Shown here: piece by piece, positions 25,012 to 34,504 of the stretch
Layout: each line of letters begins with the position of its first letter
Numbering within the stretch: the first letter of the stretch is position 1
Origin: Streptosporangium amethystogenes
GTDB taxonomy: Bacteria; Actinomycetota; Actinomycetes; Streptosporangiales; Streptosporangiaceae
Direction of reading: 5' to 3'
NCBI RefSeq assembly: GCF_000721075.1
Contig: NZ_JOEQ01000006.1
Location: forward strand, 1 to 64,000
DNA length: 64,000 nt
The notes under the pieces: model-generated
Seen by the model: the letters and a program-made list of their open reading frames with translations, nothing else
Told to the model about the DNA's origin: nothing
Databases searched by the model: none
Program-made: the position numbers and the translations under genes

Positions 25012-28000
25012 ATGTCCGCCTATTTCCGCTCTCTTCCTGCGCAGGTCGATCTTCCCGCGCTTGAGCACGAGGTCCTCGACCGCTGGCGGGACGGCAAGAT
25101 CTTCGAACGCTCGGTCGAGCAGAACACCGGCGGCCCCACCTGGGTCTTCTACGAGGGCCCGCCCACCGCCAACGGCATGCCGGGCGTCCACCACGTCGAG
25201 GCCCGCGTCTTCAAGGACGTCTTCCCCCGCTACAAGTCGATGCAGGGCTACAGCGTGCCCCGCAAGGCGGGCTGGGACTGCCACGGGCTACCCGTCGAGG
25301 TCGCCGTCGAGAAATCCCTCGGTCTCACCGGCAAGAAGGACATCGAGGCGTACGGCGTCGCCGAGTTCAACGCCAAGTGCCGCGAGTCGGTGCTGCGGCA
25401 CGTGGACGCCTTCGAGGAAATGACCGAGCGGATGGGGTACTGGATCGACCTGTCGGCGGCCTATCGCACGATGGACCCGGCCTACGTGGAGTCCGTCTGG
25501 TGGTCGCTCAAGGTCATCTTCGACAAGGATCTGCTCTCCCGTGACTTCCGCATCACCCCGTACTGTCCCCGCTGCGGCACCGGCCTGTCCGACCACGAGC
25601 TGGGCCAGCCCGGCGGCTACGAGACCGTCACCAGCCCGTCGGTCTACGTCCGCATGCCCGCCACCTCGGGACCGCTGGCCGACCTCGGCGCCTCGCTGCT
25701 GATCTGGACCACCACGCCCTGGACGCTGGTCTCCAACACCGCGGTGGCCGTACACCCCGACGTGACCTATGTCGCGGCGCGCCCCGCGGGGTCCGACGAG
25801 GTCCTGGTGGTGGCCGAGCCGCTGGTCGTCTCCGCGCTGGGCGAGGGGGCCGAGGTCCTGGCCTCCTTCCAGGGCGCCGACCTGGAGCACACCACCTACT
25901 CGCGCCCCTTCGACCTGGTCGACATCCCCGGCGCGCACTACGTGGTGCTCGGCTACTACGTCACCACCGAGGACGGTACCGGCCTGGTCCACCAGGCACC
26001 CGCCTTCGGCGCCGACGACATGACGACCTGCAAGCGGTACGGGCTGCCCGTGGTCAACCCGATCGGCCCCGACGGCCGGTTCCTCGACAGCGTCCCCCAG
26101 GTCGGTGGCCGGTTCTTCAAGGACGCCGACGAGGGGCTCACCGCCGACCTGCGGGCGCGCGGCCTGCTGTATCGGGGCAGCCACTTCGAACACAGCTACC
26201 CGCACTGCTGGCGCTGCCACACCGCGCTGCTCTACTACGCCCTGCCGGCCTGGTACATCCGCACCACCGCGATCAAGGACCGGCTCCTCGCCGAGAACGA
26301 GAAGACCAACTGGTACCCCGAGACGATCAAATGGGGCCGCTTCGGCGAGTGGCTGCGCAACAACGTCGACTGGTCGCTGTCACGCTCGCGTTACTGGGGC
26401 ACCCCGCTGCCGCTGTGGATCTGCACCGCCGACGAGTCGCACGTCACGTGCGTCGGCTCGCTGGAGGAGCTGAGCCGACTGTCCGGCCGGGACGTCTCCG
26501 CGCTCGACCCGCACCGCCCCTACGTGGACGACGTCACGCTGCCCTGCCCCACCTGCGGGGCCGAGGCCCGGCGGGTGCCCGACGTGATCGACGCCTGGTA
26601 CGACTCGGGCTCGATGCCGTTCGCCCAGTGGGGAGCGCCGTACCGCAACGAGGAGATGCTCGAGAAGGCCTACCCGGCGCAGTTCATCTGCGAGGCCACC
26701 GACCAGACCCGTGGCTGGTTCTACTCGCTGATGGCGGTCGGCACGCTCGTCTTCGACCGGTCCTCGTACGAGAACGTGCTCTGCCTCGGCCTGATCCTGG
26801 CCGAGGACGGCCGCAAGATGAGCAAGCACCTGGGCAACGTGCTCCAGCCGATGCCGCTGATGGACCAGCACGGCGCCGACGCGCTGCGCTGGTACATGGC
26901 CTGCTCCGGCTCACCGTGGGCGGCTCGCAGGGTCGGGCACGGCGCCCTTGAGGAGATCGTCCGCAAGGTCCTGCTCACCTACTGGAACACCGCCTCCTTC
27001 TTCACCCTGTACGCAGGCGCCGAGTCCTGGTCGCCCTCCCGGCTCGCCGAGGCTCCCGCGTACACCGAGCGTCCGTTGATCGACCGCTGGGCCCTCGCCG
27101 AGCTGCACCGGACGGTGGCCGAGGTCACCGCGTCGATGGACGTCTTCGACACCGCCCGCGTCGGGCGGCGGCTTTCGGAGTTCCTCGACGATCTGTCCAA
27201 CTGGTACGTGCGACGCTCCCGCCGCCGTTTCTGGGCCGGTGACGCCGCGGCGTTCGCCACGCTCTACGAGTGCCTGGAGACCGTCACCCGGCTGATGGCA
27301 CCGGTGGTGCCGTTCACCACCGACTACGTCTGGGACGTGCTCCGCGACACCGACGCCCCCGCCTCGGTCCACCTGGCCGGCTGGCCCGAGGTCAACGGCG
27401 AGTTGCTGGACGAGAAGCTGTCGGAGCGGATGGCCCTGGTCCGCCGCCTGGTGGAGCTGGGCCGCTCGGCCCGCGCCTCCAGCGGGGTGAAGACCCGCCA
27501 GCCACTCGGTCGTGCCCTGGTCGGCGCCCCCGGCTGGGCCACGCTCCCGCCCGAGCTGCGCGAACTGATCGCCGACGAGCTCAACGTCAAGGGCCTGGAG
27601 GACCTGTCCGGGATCGGGGCGGACCTGGTCTCCTTCACGGTCAAGCCCAACTTCCGGGCGCTGGGCAAGCGGTTCGGCTCGCAGACCAAACTGGTCGCCG
27701 CGGCCGTCACCGCCGCCGAGCCCGCGGAACTCGCCCGCGCGCTCCGTACCGGCTCGCCGGTCTCGGTTGACGCGGGAGAGCTGGGCGCGGTGGAGATCGG
27801 CGCCGACGATGTGATCGTCACTGAGCAGCCCAGGTCCGGCTGGGCGGTGGAGGCCGCCTCCGGCGAGACCGTCGCCCTCGACCTGACCATCACCGACGAG
27901 CTGCGCCGCGCCGGCCTGATCCGCGACGTCATCCGCCTGCTCCAGGACACCCGCAAGTCCACCGGCCTGTCGATCTCCGACCGGATCGACGTGTGGTGGT

Positions 28001-28170
28001 CCACCGGTGACGCCGACCTGGCCGAGGCCCTGCGGACCCAGGGCCGTGCGGTGGCCGACGAGGTCCTCGCCGTCTCCCTCACCGAGGGCGGCACCGACGG
28101 CCTTCCCACCCACAGCGACGCCGAGCTGGGCCTGACCTTCCAGCTCCGCCGCGCGACGGCCACGGCCTGA
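25012..28170 (+). CDS. ileS: Isoleucyl-tRNA synthetase
   Basis: This class I enzyme charges tRNA-Ile in the cytosol; 1052 residues. The HIGH-type motif reads PTANGMPGVHHVEA, the KMSKS motif reads KMSKHLGNV, and there is an editing domain with WTTTPWTLVSN. Motifs such as WDCHGLPVE and SLSRSRYWGTPLP place it with the eukaryote-like IleRS2 group rather than IleRS1. Other members of that group resist mupirocin. The C-terminal anticodon-binding region has no visible zinc motif. The start is fixed by GGAGG 11 nt upstream, inside the T-box sequestrator. A strong hairpin follows. Confidence 0.96.
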   Translation: MSAYFRSLPAQVDLPALEHEVLDRWRDGKIFERSVEQNTGGPTWVFYEGPPTANGMPGVHHVEARVFKDVFPRYKSMQGYSVPRKAGWDCHGLPVEVAVEKSLGLTGKKDIEAYGVAEFNAKCRESVLRHVDAFEEMTERMGYWIDLSAAYRTMDPAYVESVWWSLKVIFDKDLLSRDFRITPYCPRCGTGLSDHELGQPGGYETVTSPSVYVRMPATSGPLADLGASLLIWTTTPWTLVSNTAVAVHPDVTYVAARPAGSDEVLVVAEPLVVSALGEGAEVLASFQGADLEHTTYSRPFDLVDIPGAHYVVLGYYVTTEDGTGLVHQAPAFGADDMTTCKRYGLPVVNPIGPDGRFLDSVPQVGGRFFKDADEGLTADLRARGLLYRGSHFEHSYPHCWRCHTALLYYALPAWYIRTTAIKDRLLAENEKTNWYPETIKWGRFGEWLRNNVDWSLSRSRYWGTPLPLWICTADESHVTCVGSLEELSRLSGRDVSALDPHRPYVDDVTLPCPTCGAEARRVPDVIDAWYDSGSMPFAQWGAPYRNEEMLEKAYPAQFICEATDQTRGWFYSLMAVGTLVFDRSSYENVLCLGLILAEDGRKMSKHLGNVLQPMPLMDQHGADALRWYMACSGSPWAARRVGHGALEEIVRKVLLTYWNTASFFTLYAGAESWSPSRLAEAPAYTERPLIDRWALAELHRTVAEVTASMDVFDTARVGRRLSEFLDDLSNWYVRRSRRRFWAGDAAAFATLYECLETVTRLMAPVVPFTTDYVWDVLRDTDAPASVHLAGWPEVNGELLDEKLSERMALVRRLVELGRSARASSGVKTRQPLGRALVGAPGWATLPPELRELIADELNVKGLEDLSGIGADLVSFTVKPNFRALGKRFGSQTKLVAAAVTAAEPAELARALRTGSPVSVDAGELGAVEIGADDVIVTEQPRSGWAVEAASGETVALDLTITDELRRAGLIRDVIRLLQDTRKSTGLSISDRIDVWWSTGDADLAEALRTQGRAVADEVLAVSLTEGGTDGLPTHSDAELGLTFQLRRATATA

Positions 28171-28191
28171 CGGCGGAGCGTTCCGGCGTCA

Positions 28192-28228
28192 CGGGACGGC
28201 CGGGCCCTCTGGGAGCCCGGCCGTCCCG
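28192..28228. terminator. ileS terminator
   Basis: A perfect 14-bp stem (28192-28205 with 28215-28228) with a 9-nt loop, 21 bp after the ileS stop. It is symmetric and could work in both directions. Confidence 0.8.
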
Positions 28229-28344
28229 GTTCACAGCGGGGGCCCGAGCGACCGACCCGGCGTCCGCCGCGGTCCGGAGAGGACCGTCACCGTACGGGAG
28301 CCGCGGACCCGGCGCTTCGTCGGCGGCCCGCGGGCACCTCGACA

Positions 28345-28383
28345 GGCCCGCCTCCTCGTGGTGAACGGTGCGCGAGGCGGGCC
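28345..28383 (-). terminator. Terminator at the end of the dcw/divIVA gene run
   Basis: Arms GGCCCGCCTC (28345-28354) and GAGGCGGGCC (28374-28383) pair perfectly around a 19-nt loop, 16 bp past the stop of the last reverse-strand gene. Confidence 0.65.
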
Positions 28384-28399
28384 GTGGTCACGCCAGGTG

Positions 28400-30163
28400 T
28401 CAGCTCTGGTCCCGGTGGTCGTTCAGGCAGATCGAGCAGTTGACCAGGCCGGCTCCCTCGGCCTCGACCAGGGAGACGACCTCGGTGCCGCTGTCGCCCG
28501 CACCCTTGATCAGAGGGCAGGCAGGGTCGTGAAAGCGACGGGTGCCGATGATGACCATGACGGTTCCATCGCCCGCCTGCTGTTCCCCGGCCCCGGGGGC
28601 GTTGTCGGCGTCCTGGTCCTCGGGAGAGGGATCGGCTGCGGGCTCCACCGAGGTGGAGTCGGCCGTTACCTGCCCGGCGCGCCCGGGTGCGGTCTCGGCC
28701 GGCTCCACCGGCTCAGGTCCGGTGCCATCGGCGGTGGCCTGGTGCCCGGAATCCGGCTTCTCCCGGGGGCCCGGCTCCCCGGACCTCTCCGGCTCCGCGG
28801 AGCCGGAGCCGGCCGCTCCGGACCTGCCCGAGGGGGACGGCTCCGACGGGGCGGAGTCTCGCCCGTCGACCTCGGCCTTCGCCTGTGCCCCGGTCTTGAC
28901 GGCCTCGGTCTTGACGGCTTCGGTCTTGGCGTCCTCGGAGGCGGCGGGCTCGGACGCCGTGACCGGGGCCACGGCGGGCTCGGGCTCGACGGCCCCCGGG
29001 CCGGTGCGCTCGGTCTCGCCGGTTTCCGGCTTGGCGCTCTCCGGCGCCTCTCCCCTGCTCGCGGAGGTGCCGCCCACGGCCGCTCCGGGCTTGACGGGCT
29101 CCGCCGCCTCGGGCTCGGGCCTGGCCGGAGCCACCGGGGTCTCCGGCTTGGACGCCTGGACGACCATGTCGCGGCTGAACCAGCTGGTGGCCTCGGAGTC
29201 GGCGTGCGGGATCTCGGGGACCTTCGGCAGCCGGATCGGCACCGAGGGGGTCGGGGACTCCGCCGCGCGGAGCGGGGGGCTCACGGGCTCCTGGGGCCGC
29301 ACCTGAGGTTCGGAGGAGTGAACGTAGGGCCGGGCGACCGGGACGACGGGCTCCTGCGGGGGCTCCTGCCGGGACACGGCGCTCTCCCGCCCGGCAGCGG
29401 GGTTCTCCGGCCTTGGCTGGGGCTCGGGCCGCGCTCCAGGGGCCTGCTGCCCTCCGGCGGGGGCCGCGGGCCGCGCGGGACGGTACGGGGCGGTGAACCT
29501 GGCGGTGGCCTCGTGCGGGCCGGGCTCGCCGGCGCCGCCTGCGGGGCCTGACTCCGGGGAGGCGCTCAGGGGCTCGGCGGGCTCCCGCACCCCGGGCGGG
29601 GTCTGGTACGGCCTGTTTCCAGCGGTGGATTCCGGCAGGCAGCTGGTACAGGGTGTGAAACCCTCCTCACGAGCCTCCTCGTGGGTGAGTTCCTCATGAT
29701 CCCGGCCGGCCAGCTGGCGGCACCCCGCGACGTGATAGCGCTTGCGGCCGGGGATGACCAGCACGATCGCCTCGGCGTCCAGGGCGCCCCGCCTCGCGGC
29801 GGTGGCGGTGGCCGGCCCGGCCACCGGGCCTCGTCTCGGCTGGGTCGGGGCCACGGGCATCTGCTGCCGCATCCCGTGCTGCGCCATCATGTGCGGTGGC
29901 ACGGGAGGCTGGTTCGGCACACCGTGCGGCGCGGGGACGGGCCCGGCCGGCATCGGTCCCTTCTCGGGAAGGGGCTGAGCGGCCCCGGCCTGCCCGCCGG
30001 GGAACAGCTCGTGGCGCCGCAGCAACGCCCCGATCACCAGGAAGACGGCGGACAGCACGCTGACCGCGATCGACCACATGACCAGAAACGGTTTGGCCAG
30101 CACGATCCCCACGATGAGCAGGACGATGGCCGTGAGTACCAAACCGGCGCTGATAAGGATCAC
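28400..30163 (-). CDS. Membrane protein with two Ada-like Cys/His metal-binding motifs
   Basis: I do not recognise this 587-residue protein as a named family. Two membrane helices at the N-terminus (about 3-23 and 27-48) anchor a long Pro/Ala/Glu-rich, probably disordered chain. Two similar modules interrupt it: residues 133-177 (KRYHVAGC, then GFTPCTSCLP; His144, Cys148, Cys172, Cys175) and 535-581 (RRFHDPAC, then LVNCSICLN; His545, Cys549, Cys576, Cys579). The spacing H-x3-C-xn-C-x2-C resembles Ada-type zinc-binding domains. GTG start with GGGAG. It lies 43 bp downstream of divIVA, so a polar-growth or division link is possible but inferred. Confidence 0.75.
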   Translation of the reverse strand: MILISAGLVLTAIVLLIVGIVLAKPFLVMWSIAVSVLSAVFLVIGALLRRHELFPGGQAGAAQPLPEKGPMPAGPVPAPHGVPNQPPVPPHMMAQHGMRQQMPVAPTQPRRGPVAGPATATAARRGALDAEAIVLVIPGRKRYHVAGCRQLAGRDHEELTHEEAREEGFTPCTSCLPESTAGNRPYQTPPGVREPAEPLSASPESGPAGGAGEPGPHEATARFTAPYRPARPAAPAGGQQAPGARPEPQPRPENPAAGRESAVSRQEPPQEPVVPVARPYVHSSEPQVRPQEPVSPPLRAAESPTPSVPIRLPKVPEIPHADSEATSWFSRDMVVQASKPETPVAPARPEPEAAEPVKPGAAVGGTSASRGEAPESAKPETGETERTGPGAVEPEPAVAPVTASEPAASEDAKTEAVKTEAVKTGAQAKAEVDGRDSAPSEPSPSGRSGAAGSGSAEPERSGEPGPREKPDSGHQATADGTGPEPVEPAETAPGRAGQVTADSTSVEPAADPSPEDQDADNAPGAGEQQAGDGTVMVIIGTRRFHDPACPLIKGAGDSGTEVVSLVEAEGAGLVNCSICLNDHRDQS

Positions 30164-30206
30164 AGAAAAACTCCCGGATGCGGGTCAAAGGGGGTGACCC
30201 GACACC

Positions 30207-31067
30207 TTAGCGGCGGTCGTTGTGAGGACCGTCAACGCCCTGGAAGGCGCCCGAATGCTGCGACGGGTCGCCGCCGAACGGGTTGGGCGCGCTCTGGAGC
30301 GTCGGCTGACCGCCCGGGGCCACCGCGTGGGACATGGCCGGAGGCCCGCTCACGATCGGGAACCCGCCGCTGCCCTCGGCAGCCACGTTGAGCTCGGCCA
30401 GCTGGTTCTCCAGATACAGTTTCAGGCGACTACGGTACTCCCGCTCGAAGCTGCGGAGCTCCTCGACCTTGCGCTCGAGCTCGTCACGGGTCTGCACCAG
30501 CGAGCCCATGGCCTGGCGGTGCCGCTCCTGCGCGTCGCGCTCCAGCGTCTCGGCTCGGGCACGCGCGTCACCGATGACCTGCTCGGCCTGGCGACGTGCC
30601 TTGCCGAGGATGTCGTCGGCCTCGCGGCGCGCCCTGGTCACCGTCTCGTCCGCCTCCCGGCGGGCGTCGGCGATGGCCTGGTCCGCGGTCTGCTGCGCGA
30701 GGGCGAGCACCCGGGCCGCGGTGTCCATGTTGTCCTCGGCCGGAGGCATTCCCATTCCGACGGGAACGGGCTGCTGATGCTGCTGCACCGGCTCGGGAGC
30801 ACGCATCGGCTCCGGCTGCTGCATCATCATCTCGGGCTTGGGCTCGGCGATGGGGGCGGGCGCCATGGCCATGCCCATCCCGCCGGGGACCTTGCCCCGC
30901 AGGCACTCCGCCAGCTTGGCGCGGAGCTCCTCGTTCTCCTGAATGAGACGGTCCAACTCGGACTCGACCTCATCGAGGAAGGCATCTACCTCTTCCTCGT
31001 CGTAACCCGGCCGAAGGCGGGTCGTACTGAATTGCTTGTTCCGCACATCGGCGGGAGTCAGCGGCAT
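30207..31067 (-). CDS. divIVA: DivIVA/Wag31 polar growth protein
   Basis: DivIVA marks negatively curved membrane and directs tip growth in mycelial actinomycetes. The 286 residues start with the conserved membrane-binding segment (PLTPADVRNKQFSTTRLRPGYDEEEVDAFLDEVE). A coiled coil, a Met/Pro/Gln-rich linker (about 65-115), a second long coiled coil (about 115-225, ADQAIADARREADETVTRAR) and a disordered tail follow. AAGGAG precedes the ATG. It sits after yggT, as is standard in actinobacteria, and is a known substrate type for PknA/B-like kinases in relatives. Confidence 0.95.
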   Translation of the reverse strand: MPLTPADVRNKQFSTTRLRPGYDEEEVDAFLDEVESELDRLIQENEELRAKLAECLRGKVPGGMGMAMAPAPIAEPKPEMMMQQPEPMRAPEPVQQHQQPVPVGMGMPPAEDNMDTAARVLALAQQTADQAIADARREADETVTRARREADDILGKARRQAEQVIGDARARAETLERDAQERHRQAMGSLVQTRDELERKVEELRSFEREYRSRLKLYLENQLAELNVAAEGSGGFPIVSGPPAMSHAVAPGGQPTLQSAPNPFGGDPSQHSGAFQGVDGPHNDRR

Positions 31068-31116
31068 TTCGGTCTCCTTGGCGCGCTTGGAGTCTGTCCG
31101 GGGGGACGGTACCCGA

Positions 31117-31404
31117 TCAACGAAGCGCGGACACGAGTTGGATCAAGACCAAGACCACAATGAACAGCACTGTGAAGCTTAGGTCAAAGGCCACCGTACC
31201 CAACCGGAGTGGTGGAATGAAACGGCGGAGGAACTTGAGAGGCGGGTCGGTCACCGTGTATACGGCTTCCGCCAGCACCAGAACGATGCCGGTGGGGCGC
31301 CACTGACGTGCGAACGCCTGCACCGTCTCAAAGATCATTCTGCCGATCAGCAGAACGAGGTAGATGGACAGGACGAAGACCAAGATCCCGCTAACGATCC
31401 CCAC
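31117..31404 (-). CDS. yggT: YggT family membrane protein
   Basis: This 95-residue protein has two hydrophobic blocks (GIVSGILVFVLSIYLVLLIGRMIF and FDLSFTVLFIVVLVLIQLV) flanking the family segment TDPPLKFLRRFIPPLRLG. YggT proteins are conserved beside sepF and divIVA; their role is poorly defined. The GTG at 31404 gives the usual family length and follows GAGG; an upstream frame to 31470 adds only charged filler. It lies between sepF and divIVA. Confidence 0.88.
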   Translation of the reverse strand: MGIVSGILVFVLSIYLVLLIGRMIFETVQAFARQWRPTGIVLVLAEAVYTVTDPPLKFLRRFIPPLRLGTVAFDLSFTVLFIVVLVLIQLVSALR

Positions 31405-31486
31405 GGTCCGTCCTCGCCTCCACTCCGCTCTGCCGTCCTTCGTCCCATCGGGACCCGTCGGGCCGGTCACTGTTCATGGTGGAACT

Positions 31487-31990
31487 CTAGCTCTGGTTGA
31501 AGAATCCGCGTTCCGCGATTCGAGCCTTGTCCTCGGCGGTCACCTCGACATTGGCTGGGGACAACAGGAACACCTTGTTGGTAACACGTTCAATGCTGCC
31601 ATGTAGGCCAAAGACGAGACCTGCCGCGAAATCAACGAGCCGCTTTGCGTCACTGTCAACCATCTCGGTCAGGTTCATGATGACCGGGGTACCGTCACGG
31701 AAGTGCTCACCGATGGTCCGCGCCTCGTTGTACGTGCGGGGATGAAGGGTGGTGATGCGCGCCAGATCGGTCGTACGGCGCTCCAGGACAGCCGTCGCGG
31801 GCCGCGGAGCGGGCACACCCGGGTCGGTGTCGTCCGAGAGCTCGTGGACCGTGCCAGGGCGCTCGTCGCCCTCCCGGCGCGTGTCGTCGAACTCCTCGTA
31901 CTCGTCGTCGGGGTAGCTGTCGTATCTCTCGTAGCGGTCGTCCTCAACAAGACCGAGGTAGACCGCCATCTTGCGCATCGCGCCGGCCAT
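31487..31990 (-). CDS. sepF: Cell division protein SepF
   Basis: SepF tethers FtsZ filaments to the membrane. The 167 residues have the N-terminal amphipathic start ([21 protein letters not shown]), an acidic linker (about 20-70) and the C-terminal FtsZ-binding domain ([49 protein letters not shown]). The ATG at 31990 follows GGAGGAAG; the longer frame overlaps non-homologous sequence. Actinobacteria lack FtsA, so SepF is likely the main FtsZ anchor. Confidence 0.94.
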   Translation of the reverse strand: MAGAMRKMAVYLGLVEDDRYERYDSYPDDEYEEFDDTRREGDERPGTVHELSDDTDPGVPAPRPATAVLERRTTDLARITTLHPRTYNEARTIGEHFRDGTPVIMNLTEMVDSDAKRLVDFAAGLVFGLHGSIERVTNKVFLLSPANVEVTAEDKARIAERGFFNQS

Positions 31991-32109
31991 CGCTACTTCT
32001 TCCTCCGTCTTACTTCGATGTGCCCGAGGGGCCAGCCCGACCGCCTTGAGCTCACCACCGTTCGACCGCTGTCCGGGTACGCGGACGCCAAGGTCCACTT
32101 GAAGGGACA

Positions 32110-32814
32110 TTACCTGACGAAGGGCTTCCTGCGACCGAGCAACGCCGTACCAACACGCAGGTGTGTCGCACCGTTGGCAATGGCCTGGGACATATCCCCG
32201 CTCATCCCCGCCGAGATGACGTCGGCGCCCGGGTGGGCGTCCTGGACGGACCGTGCGATCTCCCTCAGCCTCGCGAACGCCCTGCCCGGTTCCTCCCCCA
32301 GCGGCGCGACCGCCATCACCCCGCCCAGCTCAAGCCCCGGCGCTCCGGCGACGGTGTCCGCCAGCGCCTCGGCCTGCCGCGGTACCACACCGCCCCTGGC
32401 GGGGTCACCGTCGAGCGCGACCTGTACCAGGCAGGTGATCCGGCGCCCCACCCCGAGCGCCTCCCTGCTGAGGGCGGTGACCAGGCGCGGCCGGTCGACC
32501 GAGTGGACGACGTCCGCGTAGCCGACCACCGAGCGGACCTTGTTGGTCTGTAACTGGCCGACGAAGTGCCACCGCAGGCCGAGGTCGGCGCATTCGCGCG
32601 CCTTGACCGAAGCCTCCTGGTCGCGGTTCTCCCCGACGTCGGTGATCCCGAGTCCGGCCAGCAGCCGTACGTCGGAGGCGGGGTAGGTCTTGCTCACCGC
32701 GATGAGCGTCAGCTCCTCGCGGCTGCGGCCGGCGGCCCGGCAGGCTTCGGCGATCTCCGCCTCGACCCGGGCCAGCCCGGCCGCGATCTCGTCTCGTCGT
32801 GTTGTTTCCGTCAC
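32110..32814 (-). CDS. ylmE: YggS/YlmE family PLP-binding protein
   Basis: This 234-residue protein has an alanine-racemase-like barrel that binds pyridoxal phosphate ([10 protein letters not shown], Lys42) and helps keep PLP homeostasis. Other family motifs are [18 protein letters not shown] and [24 protein letters not shown]. The GTG start has a close GGAG. In many actinobacteria pgeF (ylmD) lies between ftsZ and this gene; here only 91 bp separate them, so pgeF is missing. Confidence 0.93.
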   Translation of the reverse strand: MTETTRRDEIAAGLARVEAEIAEACRAAGRSREELTLIAVSKTYPASDVRLLAGLGITDVGENRDQEASVKARECADLGLRWHFVGQLQTNKVRSVVGYADVVHSVDRPRLVTALSREALGVGRRITCLVQVALDGDPARGGVVPRQAEALADTVAGAPGLELGGVMAVAPLGEEPGRAFARLREIARSVQDAHPGADVISAGMSGDMSQAIANGATHLRVGTALLGRRKPFVR

Positions 32815-32905
32815 ATCTCCGCCGCTCGGACACTGGCAAACCGGCGGAGCCCATTCTTCCCGGCACGGCCGGGTGGCTCTTCACCCACCCCCACCGTGAG
32901 CAATG

Positions 32906-34279
32906 TCACTTCAGGAAGTCGGGAACGTCCAGCTCCTCTTCCTGCTCCTCGAAGATCACCGGGCGCCGCCGGACGGGGTCGGTGACCCGCGCGGAGATCG
33001 GCGTCGGCTGCGAGGGCTCGGGGGCCGGGCGCGGGATCGACAGCGGAGAGGAGTGCGGCTCCTCCACGCGGTGCGGTTCGGCGTGCTCCACCGGCTGTAC
33101 CGGGTGGATCTGCTGGGGCGAAGGCGTCGGCTCCGCCTGCGGGGTGACGACCTGCCGCACCGGCGAGGGCGGCGCGTGCTCCACCCTGGGCTCCGGACGG
33201 GGCTCGGGGCGGGGCTCCGCCTTGACCGTGGGCGCCAGCGGGCGGACCGGGGCGGCCGCCGAGGGCGGCGGGGCGGGACGCGAGGCGGGCTGCGGGCGGG
33301 ACGCCGGCTGCGGCAGTTGCTTGGGCTCGGGAGCGGGCTCGTCGAAACCGGCCGCGATCACGGTGACGCGCACCTCGTCGCCGAGGGCGTCGTCGATGAC
33401 CGTACCGAAGATGATGTTGGCGTCCGGTGCCGCGGCGGTGGAGACGAGCTGGGCCGCCTCGTTGATCTCGAACAGGCCTAGGTCGGAGCCGCCGGCGATC
33501 GAGAGCAGCACGCCGTGCGCGCCGTCGATGCTGGCCTCCAGCAGCGGGCTGGACACGGCCATCTCGGCCGCCGCGACCGAACGGTCGTCGCCGCGCGCGT
33601 GGCCGATGCCCATCAGGGCCGAGCCCGCACCGGACATGACCGATTTCACATCGGCGAAGTCGAGGTTGATCAGTCCGGGCGTGGTGATCAGGTCGGTGAT
33701 GCCCTGGACACCGGAGAGCAGCACCTGGTCCGCCGCCTTGAAGGCGTCCAGCACGCTCACCTGCCGGTCGGAGATCGACAGCAGCCGGTCGTTCGGGATC
33801 ACGATGAGGGTGTCGACCTCCTCACGGAGGGTCTCGATGCCGGCGTCGGCCTGCATCGCCCTGCGCCGCCCCTCGAAGCTGAAGGGCCGGGTCACGACAC
33901 CGATGGTCAGCGCGCCCAGGGTGCGGGCGATGTTGGCCACCACCGGGGCGCCTCCGGTGCCCGTGCCACCGCCCTCACCTGCCGTGACGAAAACCATGTC
34001 GGCGCCCTTGAGGACCTCTTCGATCTCCTCACGGTGGTCCTCGGCCGCCTTGCGCCCGACTTCGGGATTGGCTCCCGCGCCGAGGCCGCGAGTGAGTTCG
34101 CGCCCGACGTCGAGCTTGACGTCGGCGTCACTCATCAGCAGCGCCTGGGCGTCGGTATTGATGGCGATGAACTCGACGCCCTTGAGTCCCTCCTCGATCA
34201 TCCGGTTGACGGCGTTGACTCCGCCTCCGCCGATTCCTACAACCTTGATGACCGCGAGGTAGTTCTGCGGTGCTGCCAC
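32906..34279 (-). CDS. ftsZ: Cell division protein FtsZ
   Basis: FtsZ is the tubulin-like GTPase that builds the Z ring; 457 residues. The GTP-binding signature [12 protein letters not shown], the NTD loop ([10 protein letters not shown]) and the synergy-loop region ([13 protein letters not shown]) are intact. A long Pro/Glu/Arg linker (about 320-440) leads to the C-terminal peptide LDVPDFLK, which binds SepF. The GTG at 34279 matches the family N-terminus ([19 protein letters not shown]); an ATG 45 nt upstream is possible but unlikely. It has its own 225-bp promoter region, so it can be expressed apart from ftsQ. Confidence 0.97.
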   Translation of the reverse strand: MAAPQNYLAVIKVVGIGGGGVNAVNRMIEEGLKGVEFIAINTDAQALLMSDADVKLDVGRELTRGLGAGANPEVGRKAAEDHREEIEEVLKGADMVFVTAGEGGGTGTGGAPVVANIARTLGALTIGVVTRPFSFEGRRRAMQADAGIETLREEVDTLIVIPNDRLLSISDRQVSVLDAFKAADQVLLSGVQGITDLITTPGLINLDFADVKSVMSGAGSALMGIGHARGDDRSVAAAEMAVSSPLLEASIDGAHGVLLSIAGGSDLGLFEINEAAQLVSTAAAPDANIIFGTVIDDALGDEVRVTVIAAGFDEPAPEPKQLPQPASRPQPASRPAPPPSAAAPVRPLAPTVKAEPRPEPRPEPRVEHAPPSPVRQVVTPQAEPTPSPQQIHPVQPVEHAEPHRVEEPHSSPLSIPRPAPEPSQPTPISARVTDPVRRRPVIFEEQEEELDVPDFLK

Positions 34280-34356
34280 GACGAGGGGCCTTTCCGCTCG
34301 TTGACTTGCAATTTCATGCGGCACGGGGCCCGTGCCGTCGTTTCCAAAACCCTCAC

Positions 34357-34392
34357 CCTCAAGTTGAGATTTAGCTTTATGTCAACCTGAGG
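34357..34392 (-). promoter_or_regulatory. ftsZ promoter region with inverted repeat and TTGACA
   Basis: The ftsQ-ftsZ gap (34280-34504) is AT-rich compared with its surroundings. Arms at 34357-34367 and 34382-34392 are reverse complements with one mismatch. A perfect TTGACA (reverse strand, 34385-34380) lies in one arm. No clear -10 hexamer follows at 17 bp. The repeat may hold a regulator or the sporulation-linked ftsZ promoter known in streptomycetes. Confidence 0.5.
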
Positions 34393-34504
34393 AGTGATAC
34401 GGACAGTAGGAGTTACGCTCCTGGCGGGTCAACTAACCGCGCCGCAAGCACGTCCAGCGTGTCGCGGGCCGTCCTTTTCCGGGAACGTCCGCCATCCGAT
34501 GAGA

